NCBI GenBank assembly: GCA_009760855.2
Contig: WPIO01000034.1
Location: 774,501-838,500, forward strand
DNA: 64,000 bases
Origin: Cristatella mucedo
Lineage: Eukaryota > Bryozoa > Phylactolaemata > Cristatellidae
Direction: 5' to 3'
Both the position numbers and the translations under genes were made by a program. The notes below the pieces were generated by a model, which did not search any database, was not told where the DNA came from, and worked only from the letters and a program-made list of their open reading frames with translations. The first letter of the stretch is position 1; every line of letters begins with the position of its first letter. Below, in pieces: positions 1 to 32,140 of the stretch.

Positions 1-286
1 TACAATGAAACTATATGAACCGCTTGGTTGGCATAGCAGCAGGATCAGATGATGAACAGGCTGCAAAAATGAGATCACAGCCAGCCTAGACAATGTCCCT
101 AAATCGAGCTTTGCTTCAAATGATGCCGGCTAGGAGATACCCCCGACCGAAAATATACCAAAAACCAACGGCAAACTAAAAGCCCCAGTAGTACATGAAT
201 GGAAAAGTAGGCAGCGTTAGTGACATGCCGCAGAGTACGATGGAGGTGGCTTGCTACAGGAAGTGCTCAACAGACAAGGCACTTAC

Positions 287-21824
<21,538 letters not shown>

Positions 21825-22560
21825 CACTTCGATGCTCACCTCTCGACTGGGTGAGCTACCTCTTAACCATAGATATACCTATTGAGACCCATTCCATCCT
21901 TTTCCGGAAGAACGCCAGCGGCAGCATCGTTGCGGGCGCGCATACCGCGGAAAATTATTTATGTCACTGTGCACATGATTAGTTTGATTTTATTATTTAA
22001 AAGCACAGATTTTACAAGGAAATCGTATGAACTTTGCAGTGTGAGTCGCTCGGCGGAGGGCAGCCGTACCCCCCAGAGTCCGCGGTCGCTAAAGACGCTC
22101 TGCTGCAGCCCGTCGCCGGGCAAGCCGGCGTGCCTGCTACGCCGCCTCGCCGATTACGACCGCCGAATCGCGCAGATGAAAAGGCAATTGCGAAGGCGAT
22201 TTCTCTTGCTATGACTAAGCTGTAGATAATTCACCCTAGTCCGTGCTGGCAGAGCGGCGTATCGCGTGGGTGCGCGAGTGCGCGCCGCCACGGTGTCAGC
22301 CCAGGAGCTTTCGAAGCTCGATAAGCTTGCGGTGGGTAGGGGGATAAACCAGGGGACACACTCCGGATGCCGCAGGCTATGCTAGCTGGTAATGGCTCGC
22401 GCGCGCACTCCACCCTTTCGCTCTCCTCGCAAGCGATGACGAACAGAGCGGCAGCAGCCCTCCAGAGGCACCCGGGGGGCGGGGAGGGGGTTGGAGCGCT
22501 GCTGAGCTGCTCGCATCTACAGCCGCCTTTACGCGGCGAATCGAATTGCTTCTGTCTTGC
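21825..22560 (-). promoter_or_regulatory. Probable TPP2 promoter and CpG-rich upstream region
   Basis: Lies immediately upstream of the TPP2 start codon and contains CpG-rich blocks (GCGGGCGCGCATACCGCGG near 21930, further clusters to 22530). No TATA box was seen near the start. Promoter activity is inferred from position and base composition only. Short plus-strand frames (21882-22225) have no motif. Confidence 0.4.
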
Positions 22561-22858
22561 CTTTATTCTTTAGGGTGTTCTGCGTCAGTCTTCCTTCCCG
22601 TTAGGAAGCCTGACGGGGTCTGACAGCTCTTACAGCAAAGTTCAGCTTCCTACTTGTTCCACTTCCGCAACGACCGAGCGAAAGTTGCCTTTGTTAGGAA
22701 GGTAGGGAGGGTCGGCCAGCCGCGACGCAGCTCGCGGCGAATTTAAACCTTCCACGATCGCCCCTATCACCCGCCACCCAGCTATCCGATTCCTGTATGA
22801 CGAGCTTGAGCTGTGCCATAAGCACCGACCGACCCTCGTCGAACGCCTCAACGATTTT

Positions 22859-23517
22859 GTGGCGCCTTGCTGGCCTTGGCTTAATTTTAGGGCGAACGAG
22901 AGCTGTTCGACGGCAGGCAAGAACTCCTTTGTCCTGGAGCAGTGAGCCAGAGAGGAGCGCCAGTGCAGTTAGAGAGCAAGAGCTTAAGAGCAAGCTAGGA
23001 AGCTCTGAGACCAGCGGTGGCGATTCGGCCTTTAGAATTGGTCCGATACCCGCGGGAGCTGCCGATTGATGTTGGCTGACCTGTCAACCTCCGCCATTAC
23101 TCTGTCCCAAAAGAATCGTCTGGAACCCATTTGGCATTCAAGCTGGACAGAGGTGCCCTTCCAGTGGCCTAGTGACGGTATAATTTTGTAGCGCCCTGCT
23201 GGCCTTGGGCTGAATTTTAGCACGAACAAGAGCTGTTCGGAGGCGGGCTAGAACTCCTTTGTCCTGGAGCAATGAGCCAGAGAGGAGCGTCAGTGCGGTT
23301 AGAGAGGAAGCGCTTAGGAGCAAGCCAGGAAGCTCTCTGACCAGCGGTGGCGAGTCGGCCTTTGGAATTGGTCCGATACCAGCTGGAGCGGCTGATTGAT
23401 GTTGGCTGGCCTGTCAACCTTCGCTATCACTCTGTCCTAAAAGAATCGTCTGGAACCCATTCGCCATTCAAGCTGGGCAGAGGGGACATTCCAGTGGCCT
23501 AGTGCCGGTATTAATTC
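22859..23517. repeat. 329-bp tandem repeat inside LTR copy 1
   Basis: Units begin at 22859 and about 23188 (GTRGCGCCYTGCTGGCCTTG), with a partial third at the left. Landmarks recur in order: GAACTCCTTTGTCCTGGAGC, CCAGCGGTGGCGA, TTGATGTTGGCTG, AAGAATCGTCTGGAACCCAT. Confidence 0.85.
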
Positions 23518-23887
23518 CTCACCGTAATGGGCCATGGTGTCGGGCCCAATACCACTAAGCTGTTGCCCCATTGTCTCAGCCAAGTATTTAACAGTCGAGC
23601 GACGCTCGCTCTGGGTCTTTTGTCCGTGGTCGTCTGTCTTTGGTCCGGCTCCGCCGTCGGACTCTTTTCTCTGAAAGCGAGGGAGGAGGGCGGGCTGTCC
23701 GCCGACGATGGACGGAACAGGACGAGACAGTGCTAGGAGGATTCGGTGGACTCCACCGAACACGGTCGTATCGCGCCCGAGCTGGCATTTTGTGTTCTTT
23801 CGTGTTTTGAGTGTGCGCGCTAGCACGTGGTCTCGGCATACGGATTTGCCGGTGCGAGCTAGGCGTAGTTGGCGTCTGTGGCGGCCT

Positions 23888-24350
23888 AGTTCTCCAGGTA
23901 GGGTTTGGGCTCCGGTTCGCGCTTCAGTGTGGAGAAGTATTTCCTCCGCAGGAGTGCTTGAGTTGGCGCGTGTGGAGTATTCCTGTCGCACTGGTGGAAA
24001 CCGAGTTCTAGTTCACAGGTCAGGGTTTAGACTCTGGTTCGCGCTCCGTCTATTTGGGTCGTTTCCCATTATACACGTAAGCAGCCCCAGTGTGAAGAAG
24101 TATTTCCTCCGCAGGAGTGCTTGAGTTGGCGTGTGTGGAGTATTCCGGTCGCACTGGTGGAAACCGAGTTCTAGTTCACCGGTCAGGGTTTAGACTCCGG
24201 TACGCGCTTCAGTGCGGAGGAGTATTCCCTCCGCAAGAGTGTTTAAGTTGGCGTGTTTGGGGTATTCCCTCGGCCCAGGTGGGAACGGATTCCTAGTTCA
24301 CCGGTTAGGGTTTAGGGTCCGGGTCGCGCTCAGTGTGTAGGAGTATCCCC
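23888..24350. repeat. About 122-bp tandem repeat inside LTR copy 1
   Basis: Units start at TAGTTCWCCRGGT-like sequence near 23890, 24010, 24171 and 24293. Each has GGGTTTAGACTCCGG and TCCTCCGCAGGAGTGCTTGA. The second unit carries a 40-bp insertion found also in LTR copy 2. Confidence 0.85.
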
Positions 24351-24659
24351 TCTGCAAGAGTGTTGGTGCAGTTGAGAACGTGCGAGGAGTGTGGAGATAA
24401 AGCTGAACTAGACGCGCAGCGACTTTGTGCGCTTTCGAATAAAGTTCAGTAAAATCCCCAGTTTGTATGTCTCGCTTTCCGATCACGCCGCGGACTCACG
24501 ACCCCCTTTAGTAACGGTAAGTAGGTCAGCGCCAGAAACGCTCGTTTCGTGGCAGCCTGCTTATTGCGCGTAGACGCGCACCGAACGGCATCGGGCGCTA
24601 GGTTACCCCGCTATGTAAGCGGCAGGTTAAGCCTTTTCCTCCGAGCCTTCGGCGTTACA

Positions 24660-25365
24660 CGAGTGTTGTCGTCTTTTGGCGGAAGCTCTCGACTGTGGTG
24701 GACGTTGATTCCAACTAGCCAAGCAGTTACTCAGCTAGCCGGATCTTTTACGGCGTACGCTCGTACTGTTGGATTCGGAATCGGTACAACGGCAGAACTT
24801 CGGAAGCCGACTGACCAACTAACACGTTTGTTCACGCTAGCGACGTCATCTCGCGCCCTTGTAGTTAACCTTGTATAGGACCTTTCCTTATAGACTTGTT
24901 TAGTTCCGCTGTTGTTGTTGGCGCATGCGATATTAAAAAGAGGTCTAACCTGACGGCCGCTCGTCTTACCCTAGCTCAGCGGCACGGCGAGAGGCGACAT
25001 GGCCGGAATATGGCTTGGCTGGAAGTAGCCTCTGACCCTTGGAACTTGGCTACACTGCCAACGCAACGAAGAAGGCGTGTCCGTGACGGCGTTTTTGACT
25101 GGTCGTTTGTTCTCGTCGCTTTTGTCGCCCGGCCTTACTTATGCTTGTTCAAGAAGAAAGAACCATGCTTAGTGTTGATGACATAAACAGCGGAGACTGA
25201 AGCAGAACGCAGGACAGATGCCAGACTTTCGTCGACTTGCCTTGCAAACTCGGCCTCACTCTCGCCAGACAGTTTTGCCACGAAAGTGCAACATGCCATT
25301 AGTCTGATTCAGTTTCGCCTCGTGAACGCAACCCTCTGAGTCTGCAGATTGCTGGAAACTTGCCT
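24660..25365. other. Unassigned sequence
   Basis: Follows LTR copy 1. It is GC-moderate, with an open frame at 24896-25186 that has no recognised motif. No primer-binding site or coding region for a retroelement could be seen. Confidence 0.4.
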
Positions 25366-25370
25366 TAGCG

Positions 25371-25552
25371 GTGAGCCGTGATGGCACACTAGGTAAGGTG
25401 GTTGCTTTTCACGACCTGGTCCCGAGGTCGTGGGTTCGATTCCTGCGGTGGGCGATTCTGTATCGCCACTGCAAGCGGTGGTGATAGCCGTAAAGGCCCT
25501 TCTGTCGCTATACAAAAAGAGGCTGTTTAATCAGCTAGGATTTAGTAAACGC
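25371..25552 (+). repeat. SINE-A copy, near consensus
   Basis: Nearly identical to the copy at 15315-15492: GAGCCGTGATGGCACACTAG, GTCGTGGGTTCGATTCCTGC, GTGGTGATAGCCGTAAAGGC, GGCTGTTTAATCAGCTAGGA. One of the youngest-looking copies here. Confidence 0.85.
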
Positions 25553-25929
25553 GTTACGTGCTTCATGGGTAAAAATGCGTCTCTGCTATGCGATTTTTGC
25601 GAAAAATTAAGGATGCTATGACACTCAGGTTTTCAGTATAAACTGAGGTGTACTTATTCAGCTTTTGTATCGATTAATTATGAGCGTACGATGTGAAGCT
25701 AAGGAGTATGCGATGCGATTGATTCAGAGAGTAAATGCTAGACTGCAATCTCGCTAGTCTAGGAAAATGACAATACTTGGAGAAACAGACGCGGCATGCT
25801 TTGGTGCTGACTCTTAGACAGGAACTGTTTTCAGAGAGAAGCCAGGCCGCCTATTTCCTGTCACTACGAATTGAAAGCCGAGTTCAGACGCCACGCGTCT
25901 TTCCTAGTCGGCGCAATGTATTGTCTGCT

Positions 25930-26045
25930 TATTATTATCATGCTTCCTTTGCAGCAATTGTAAAGAGCCTAGAAAGAGGTTGAGTTCTCTGAGGGCGCTT
26001 TATCAGATGCCTTATTATTATTATTATTATTATTATTATTGCTTG
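25930..26045 (+). repeat. LINE tail with (ATT)n
   Basis: Near-consensus stem-loop tail (CTTCCTTTGCAGCAATTGTA, AGAGGTTGAGTTCTCTGAGG, GCGCTTTATCAGATGC) followed by (ATT)n at 26010-26040. No ORF is attached. Confidence 0.75.
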
Positions 26046-26344
26046 AAATGCTGAGCAGTGAAATGCCTCTGCGGAGACGCAGCAACATTACTGTACGCAT
26101 CTGCTTAATAATGTCAATCAATTGCACTTGAGCAATCAATTTTATTACACTTTTAAAGTTAGCACCTCCATAATAACACGCAGAGCTGATTTTAAAAGTA
26201 AATTCTCCGTCAATCCTCTCTGTAAAAATAGCGGCTTCTTCCGAAGACCGTTTCTGAATCAGCCCGCCAAATGTTCACCGTCAGAAGCTAAAAGCCGCTC
26301 TGGAGCCCCAATGAAAAACATTTCGTCAAGATGACCTGAAGCTG

Positions 26345-26610
26345 TGCTCTCTGGCGAGACGGTGAAGATCGTCGACGCGGCTTCGCGAGATCGCCCGCCC
26401 GCCCGACTTCCACCGACGGCTGCTTTCCGGCTCGGACGAGGTGCGAGACGTGAGGAGGAGGAGGAGGAGACGACCGGGGGGGGGGAGAACGATGGCCGCT
26501 CGCGAAGCGTGACCGCTGCAGCGGCCTTCGCGAACGGCTTCGGGCGAGCGCATCCGGGTGCGGCGCGAACGCGGCGGGCAAGCACGCCGATGCGAGCCCG
26601 AAATTCGGTA
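26345..26610. promoter_or_regulatory. CpG island, candidate promoter
   Basis: About 265 bp with dense CpG (CGTCGACGCGG, CGCCCGCCCGCCCGAC, GCGGCGCGAACGCGGCGGG) and a (GAG)n stretch. No convincing ORF or first exon was identified on either strand, so which gene it would serve is unknown. The satellite begins directly after it. Confidence 0.35.
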
Positions 26611-26619
26611 TTGGTCCCT

Positions 26620-28295
26620 GCCGATTGCTATCGATTGCCATGCATTGTTGACAATTAATATGAAAAATAGTTTGTAAGTCCTACGATGTCACTTTTAGCA
26701 CAATGAAGTGAATGTGAAATGTGAAATGTGAAATGCGAAAGTGAAATGTGAAATGCGATGACAATCGGCACTTCGTTCAGCCAATTTAGTGTCGACTAGT
26801 CACGGATTGTAGTGGATTGATGCATCGAGCCAAGCCGTTGCCGTAGATTGCCATGGATTGCCCGAGATTGTACGAGCGCTATTGCTTAAAATGATATGGT
26901 TGAATTTAATCAGTGTGCTTTGTAACATGCATTAACAATTGGAGCGTTGCGAAACCGATTTCGAGGCATTTTGCATCAGATTGCTGTAAACTGGGGTATT
27001 GTCTCAGGCCATTGCAATCAGTTGCAGTGCATTGCTTCCAAATGATCCAGTTAATTGTAGTGAAATTTAGGTATTATACAACAACCAAAAATTGAAGCAA
27101 CGTGCAATCAAATTAGAGCATAAAGTGAACGTGTTCTAGCCGTTTTTCGGCGGGTTGCGGTACATTGACGTACAGGCCCGGGCAGTTGCAATCAATTGCA
27201 GTACATTGCTGCAGAATGGTCGAGACAATAATAAATAACAATGAAATTATGCGAGTACACAATAACCTAAGAATAGAACCAGCTTGCAATTATGATTAGA
27301 GCTTCCGGTGTACGCTTTCTGGTCGCTGTGTGGCGGATTGCCGCGGATTTCGGTGGATTGAGGTAGATTGCGGTATGGGACTCTGATTGGCCGTTGCCGC
27401 CGATTGCAGTGCATTGCATGAGGATGCGAGTGCACAATAGAGCGAACACTTTTGGATGCACTTTGAACTGAATCTGGTCCTATATGCAATGCCAATTAGA
27501 GCTTCGCGATTTGATGACGATTTGCTGCGGAGCAGAGCGGATTGTGGTAGTTTTCCAGGTCATTTCAGACGATTGCCGAGCATTGCCACAGTAGGAGCAT
27601 GTGCAGTTCCTTTTTTATTTTACATGAGTGAGCAGAAAACGCGGCGCACTTTAATGTGCAATAAAACTGGAGCTCGACGCAACGTATTTCTATTTCTTTT
27701 CGCAGTGGATTCGGTGGATTGAAGTCAATTTCGATATTAGCCTGGGCTACTGCGGTCAATTGCAACGCATTTCGCCAGAACGGCCGTACCAATGCAAGCG
27801 AAATTTTTTAAGTGCAATTGTCGCAGAGTGTGCTGTCATATGCATCCAAACAAATTTCTTTTGAACAGCATTTCTTTCGATTTCGCTGGTGGATTGCGGT
27901 ATTGGTGCGGTGTCACTGCAATTTAATTTCAGCGGACTTCGTGAAAACTCGTGAGCTGAGTCACGCAAAGTTTTCTGGGTGCATAGTACATATAGCGTCG
28001 TTTGACATTGCAAACGTTTTGATGCTGTGCGCAGGTGATTCGTGATGGATTTGACACAGAACTAGAATGGATTGCGGTGGATTGTGGCGGATGTCGGTGA
28101 GTTGTGGTATAGGCATCTGGAGTCGAAGCTCATTCGCAAAGCGAGAGAGTTCGCGAAACGACATGAAATAAGGTGGATAGGTAAAATCGAGCATGGGCTA
28201 CAATATCAGCCCAAAATCGGAGCTCTCTAATGTCTGGTCGATGTTAGCCTAATTAGAGTGAATTGCGGTAATTCGTCGAATCGCTCTGCTGGAGC
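26620..28295. repeat. Diverged satellite, period about 185 bp
   Basis: A motif like GGATTNCGGTGGATTG recurs near 26957, 27142, 27344, 27537, 27707, 27884, 28070 and 28258 (spacings 170-202). About 50 bp later each unit has CAATYAATTGCAGTGCATTGC-like sequence, and about 145 bp later several have ATTAGAGC. Divergence is high but landmark order is kept over about nine units. At 26703-26759 a GTGAAAT short repeat marks the left edge. Confidence 0.75.
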
Positions 28296-28299
28296 AATC

Positions 28300-29915
28300 T
28301 GACGCCGTGTTAGCAAGATGCTTTTCGTTGACAACGGTCCTCCCGACTCTGCCAACACTGTTAAAATCAAATCTCTCGCTACTGAGACTAGGCCGCCGTT
28401 AAATAGCTTGGGCTATCTGTACCGTCCCTTGCTTAGCATGCAACCAGAAACACGTGCAAGCAATCAACTCAAATCTTCGAAGCCTTGTGTAGCCATGCCA
28501 TGGCTATAAGCTGTAAAACATATTACAACTGCTTCAAAGACATACAGCCCAGCCCTAAAGCTACGAAAGCGCAGCTAAGCCGTTCGACCTTTGACCGTAA
28601 ATGAAGTTCCCAGCAAAGCTTATTATTACAGCCCTAAAACTAAACCTTGAACTATAAACATGAACCTAAAACATTAACATGCCAAACCGATTATCGGTCA
28701 CACATCTTAAATGATAAATCTGCCACGCCGCAGAGCAGTGACTCATCTATAAAGCCTCCTTGCTTAGTTCGTTACATTATTTTTTTTTGAGAAACACGCC
28801 GTGCAATAGAACAGTCACCGAGTTCACGAATCACTAGTCAGACCAGAAAACTTTAGACGTATTCGAGAGCATTCTAATCACTCTAGTCTGGGTCAGCTAA
28901 TTGAGGGAGACATAAACACACGAAACCGGTTAAACGGGTCCCCCAATTGCGAAGTGCAGACTTTGCTTATTCCCCCCTGGCACAATCTTATTTGAATGCT
29001 GCAATGCTAATTCAGCGAAGTCCCCCATAGCGAAATCAGCTGCGATCGCTCGGAAAAGCCAATCCCTGCAGTACTAGAATGAACGACTTTTTTGCCGTCT
29101 TCACTGGAATCTTCGTCACAAAATCAGCTATTTCAACCGCTGCCCTACAAATAAAATCTCAATAATATCGGCCAAGTCCACTTCGCAAAAACTGGGCCTA
29201 TACCTCACCGGGCGGTCTCATCTTGACCTGCAGTGAAGCACTGGCAGACTCAGGACACCAGGTCTATTTTGGGAGGAGCAGAGCATTCACTTCTTGAATG
29301 AGTGACCGGTGATGGCTTCGCGGCAGCGTTGCGTCTCACAGATAACGCGCTCGTTACGTATTTGATGAGCAAAATGACACTGCGCATTTAATGTATGGTG
29401 CTCTTGCTCAACAGGAACCGCTCCCTCAAGAGTCGCCCAACAGCCCCGTTTAAGCTTCACGAGTCGCGCGGCACAAGTCTCAGTTTCGACATGTTTAGCT
29501 GCTGATTACGCGACAGTAAATTTCCCTTATGAGACCAATGGTTGCGTATATTTACGGCCTAAATATTTATTATAAATATTTTCGGCGAATGCCGTCCTTC
29601 CAAATTCTAACGGCGTTACGGCCCCTGTTACGGAGCTACTGTGCCAGCATGTCGACGTCGTCCTGTTAGCAAACAGAAGCCCTTCGGGCCGCACGTCGGC
29701 CGTCAGACTAAGGCATTGCTTATCGATCCCTGTCGGTAGCACATAATTCATCTTGCTGTTGTCCAATGCCGATTACGCACATTAAGGTGCACAGTAAGCT
29801 ACCGCTTGCACAACGGCGTGCCATTTGGTGCGTAGTATCAGCATGTTGATCATTATCTGACATCGCAATTTTTATTAGCTCAATACCATAATTATCGGCC
29901 GTGCAACGAGTTGCC
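28300..29915. other. Unassigned region
   Basis: No repeat family or gene recognised. A minus-strand open frame at 29527-29766 (79 codons, starting MDNSKMNYVLPTGIDKQCLS) has plausible amino-acid composition but no known motif; it could be an exon or a transposon remnant. Confidence 0.35.
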
Positions 29916-29917
29916 AT

Positions 29918-30014
29918 GGACATAATAATGATAATAGCACACTGATAAGACGTCCTCGGAGAACTCAATCTCTTTCTAGGCACTTTACATTTGTTGCAAA
30001 GGAGACGCAATGAG
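29918..30014 (-). repeat. LINE tail
   Basis: ATAATAATGATAATAGCACA then CTCGGAGAACTCAATCTCTT, TCTAGGCACTTTACATTTGT. This is the recurrent tail in minus orientation. Confidence 0.65.
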
Positions 30015-30266
30015 GCCCATCTCCCATTTCGTCCTTCACAGATTTCTTACTCTTTCCTACTTAATTAAGTATCCAGATGATAGTAGAACACGACAGCAAT
30101 AAAATAGCGCCTACAACTTAATACAGCGAGTCCACAACCTTAGCGCAGACAAGTTTATCCGACATCCGCAGAGATGTATTCGTGTAAAGCACAGCCGTAG
30201 TGTTCATATCCATGTAAAGCACAGCCATAGAGTAAAAATTAGCTGGAAACTAGCCTCATTACTATA

Positions 30267-30601
30267 TGTTGTGTGTGTCTGTTGCTTCTCGGCCACTGGT
30301 GGGTGTCCCGCTCTCGGCGGATGGTTGGGCGGTTGGCTCGGTGCGGCCACTGATGTGGGCGGGTGTTTGGGCGGTTGGCTCGGCGCGGCCTCTGATGTGG
30401 GCGTGTGGCCCACCACGGTGGCTCACCACGGATGCACTCCCTTATCTGTGGTGAGTCAGCCCCTAGCTCATAAATGTACCCGCTGGGGGGGAATAAAGAT
30501 GAGAGTCTCGTTCACCGCTCACGTTCGCCCGCTCGTGTCTTCGTGTCTCCGAGAGACTCCACTAGCGCTGCTGCTGCAGCCGAAGACACAGTAACGTAAC
30601 A
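30267..30601 (+). mobile_element. Solo LTR, 335 bp, with 4-bp target duplication
   Basis: Begins TGTTGTGTG and ends AACGTAACA (TGTT/AACA inverted ends). It is flanked on both sides by TATA (30263-30266 and 30602-30605). A polyadenylation signal AATAAA lies at 30492-30497. A unit of about 42 bp containing GGTTGGGCGGTTGGCTCGG is present twice in the upstream half. Strand is set by AATAAA. No internal coding region is present, as expected after LTR-LTR recombination. Confidence 0.8.
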
Positions 30602-30703
30602 TATAGCTGCAGAACAGCCATCGTGGGTATCTACACCGTTTGCCATGGTCAATATTGGATCCATTACTCAAGGACTCGAACCCGTGATCTGCACCACTAA
30701 GAG

Positions 30704-31208
30704 TGTAGCACAGCGCCGGCCTGACTCAGTTTTAGAGCGCATGAGAATTGCTCAGCAGGAAACATCTCTGTCCTAGAGCAAAAGGACGCAGCCATCGTAG
30801 TAGGGCAATGAAGTGATTGATATTGGCTGGCCTGTCAACCCTATAGTTCCGGCTAACAATTTAAGAATATAGCAACGCTTGCCTAAGGTCGCTGTCGCCG
30901 CCAGCCAACCTAGATTTGCTGGACGGTTTCCGTGAGAACAAAAGAAGTAGGCGAAGAGCATCTGCAATCCCGAGCCCGTGAGCAATCCGGAGCCGTAGAG
31001 TCGCTGAGGTGATTGATTTTGGCTGGTGGTTGTCAACCCCGTTGTCCCTGCTAGTTATATAATGATAGGGCGACGCTCGCTAGAGGCCTCTTCTTCAACT
31101 TCGGACTCGTTTCTCTGGAAGCGAGGGAGGAGGGCGGGCTATTCGCTGGCGATTGAGGGACCGGACGAGACAGCGCCAGGAGGATTCGCTGGACGCCACC
31201 GATTACGG

Positions 31209-31304
<96 letters not shown>

Positions 31305-31827
31305 CTCGAGCTGGCATTCTGTGTCTCTTCTGTGTTTTATGTGTGCGTGTGTGCGTGCAAGTGGTCTCGCCAAGAGTGCTTGGCATAGTGTATGAGGTAT
31401 TTCTGCCGTAAGGAGAAGTGGAGCCCTAGTTCTCCGGTCAGGGTCTAGGCTCCGGTTCGGGCTCCGTCTACTTGGGTCGTACCCACAATAGACGTTGGTG
31501 TGCGGGACCTACTCCCTCCGCTAGAGTGCTTATGCTGTCGAGAGCGTGTGAGGAGTGTGGAGATAAAGCTGAACTAGACGCGCAGCGACTTGGTGCGCTT
31601 GCGAATAAAGCTCAGTAAAATCCCCAATTTGTGCGTCTCGCTTTCCGATTCACGCCGCGGGCTCACGATCCCCCTTTAGTAACGGTAAGCAGGTCAGCGC
31701 CAGAAACGCTCGTTTCGTGGCGGCCAGCTCATGGCGCGTAGACGCGCACCGAACGGCATCAGGCGCCAGGTTACGCTGCTAGGTAAGCGGCAGGTCAAGC
31801 GTACTCCGCCGAGCCTTCGGCGTTACA
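30704..31827 (+). mobile_element. Solo LTR, 1,124 bp (copy 2 of the family at 22.8-24.7 kb)
   Basis: Starts TGTAGCACAGCG, ends CGGCGTTACA (TGTA/TACA ends), and is flanked by AGAG at 30700-30703 and 31828-31831. The pre-insertion site is visible in the related element near 16160. It shares GATAAAGCTGAACTAGACGC, AATAAA at 31605 and TAACGGTAAGCAGG with copy 1, but has only one of the 122-bp units. An (AT)n tract at 31213-31304 sits where copy 1 has a few bases. Confidence 0.82.
31211..31304. repeat. (AT)n microsatellite inside the LTR
   Basis: About 46 AT dinucleotides between ATTACGGTC and GCTCGAGCTGGCATT. Copy 1 has only GTATCGCGCCC-like sequence there, so the tract grew after the copies split. 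Confidence 0.95.
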
Positions 31828-32140
31828 AGAGCAAGCAGCGTTACCCACGAGCGACGAACCTGGAAGCCCGAAACGCATTCTGCACGTTCGAAGGATTAAG
31901 TGGAAGTGGACAAGTTATTGCATATCCTACCCAGTTTCTCCAGGTTTTCAATTTATGAACCTTTAATAATAATCGCTAGGACTTTACTATTTTGGCCTAT
32001 TCATTGTTCCAACGTTTCAGTAGCAGACCGAATTTCGGCAAGCTCAGCTTCCTTTGCAGCACATGTAAAGTGCGTAGACAGAGATTGAATTCTGTGAGGG
32101 TGCTATATCAAATGCATTATTATTATTATTATCCATGGTA

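Larger units (their letters stand above)
22790..24659 (+). mobile_element. LTR-like element, copy 1 (solo LTR or LTR fragment)
   Basis: Shares its whole right half with 31060-31827: GAGATAAAGCTGAACTAGAC, GCGCAGCGACTT, AATAAA at 24440, CCCCCTTTAGTAACGGTAAG, and the end CCTTCGGCGTTACA. Inside, a 329-bp unit is present more than twice (22859-23517) and a unit of about 122 bp 3.5 times (23888-24350), which makes it longer than copy 2. The left end was not found. No gag or pol reading is visible next to it. Calling it an LTR rests on copy 2's ends and target duplication. Confidence 0.6.
30641..32140 (+). repeat. SINE-C composite element, split by an LTR
   Basis: Left part 30641-30703 (TCAATATTGGATCCATTACT, GGACTCGAACCCGTGATCT) and right part 31828-32140 (ending with the stem-loop tail and (ATT)n) join to match the intact copy at 16097-16440. 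The interruption is exactly the LTR at 30704-31827. Confidence 0.75.

Noticed and set aside
21825-21839. Upstream GTG as the TPP2 start
   Set aside because: The in-frame ATG at 21824 places the conserved block at the usual distance, and GTG starts are very rare in animals.
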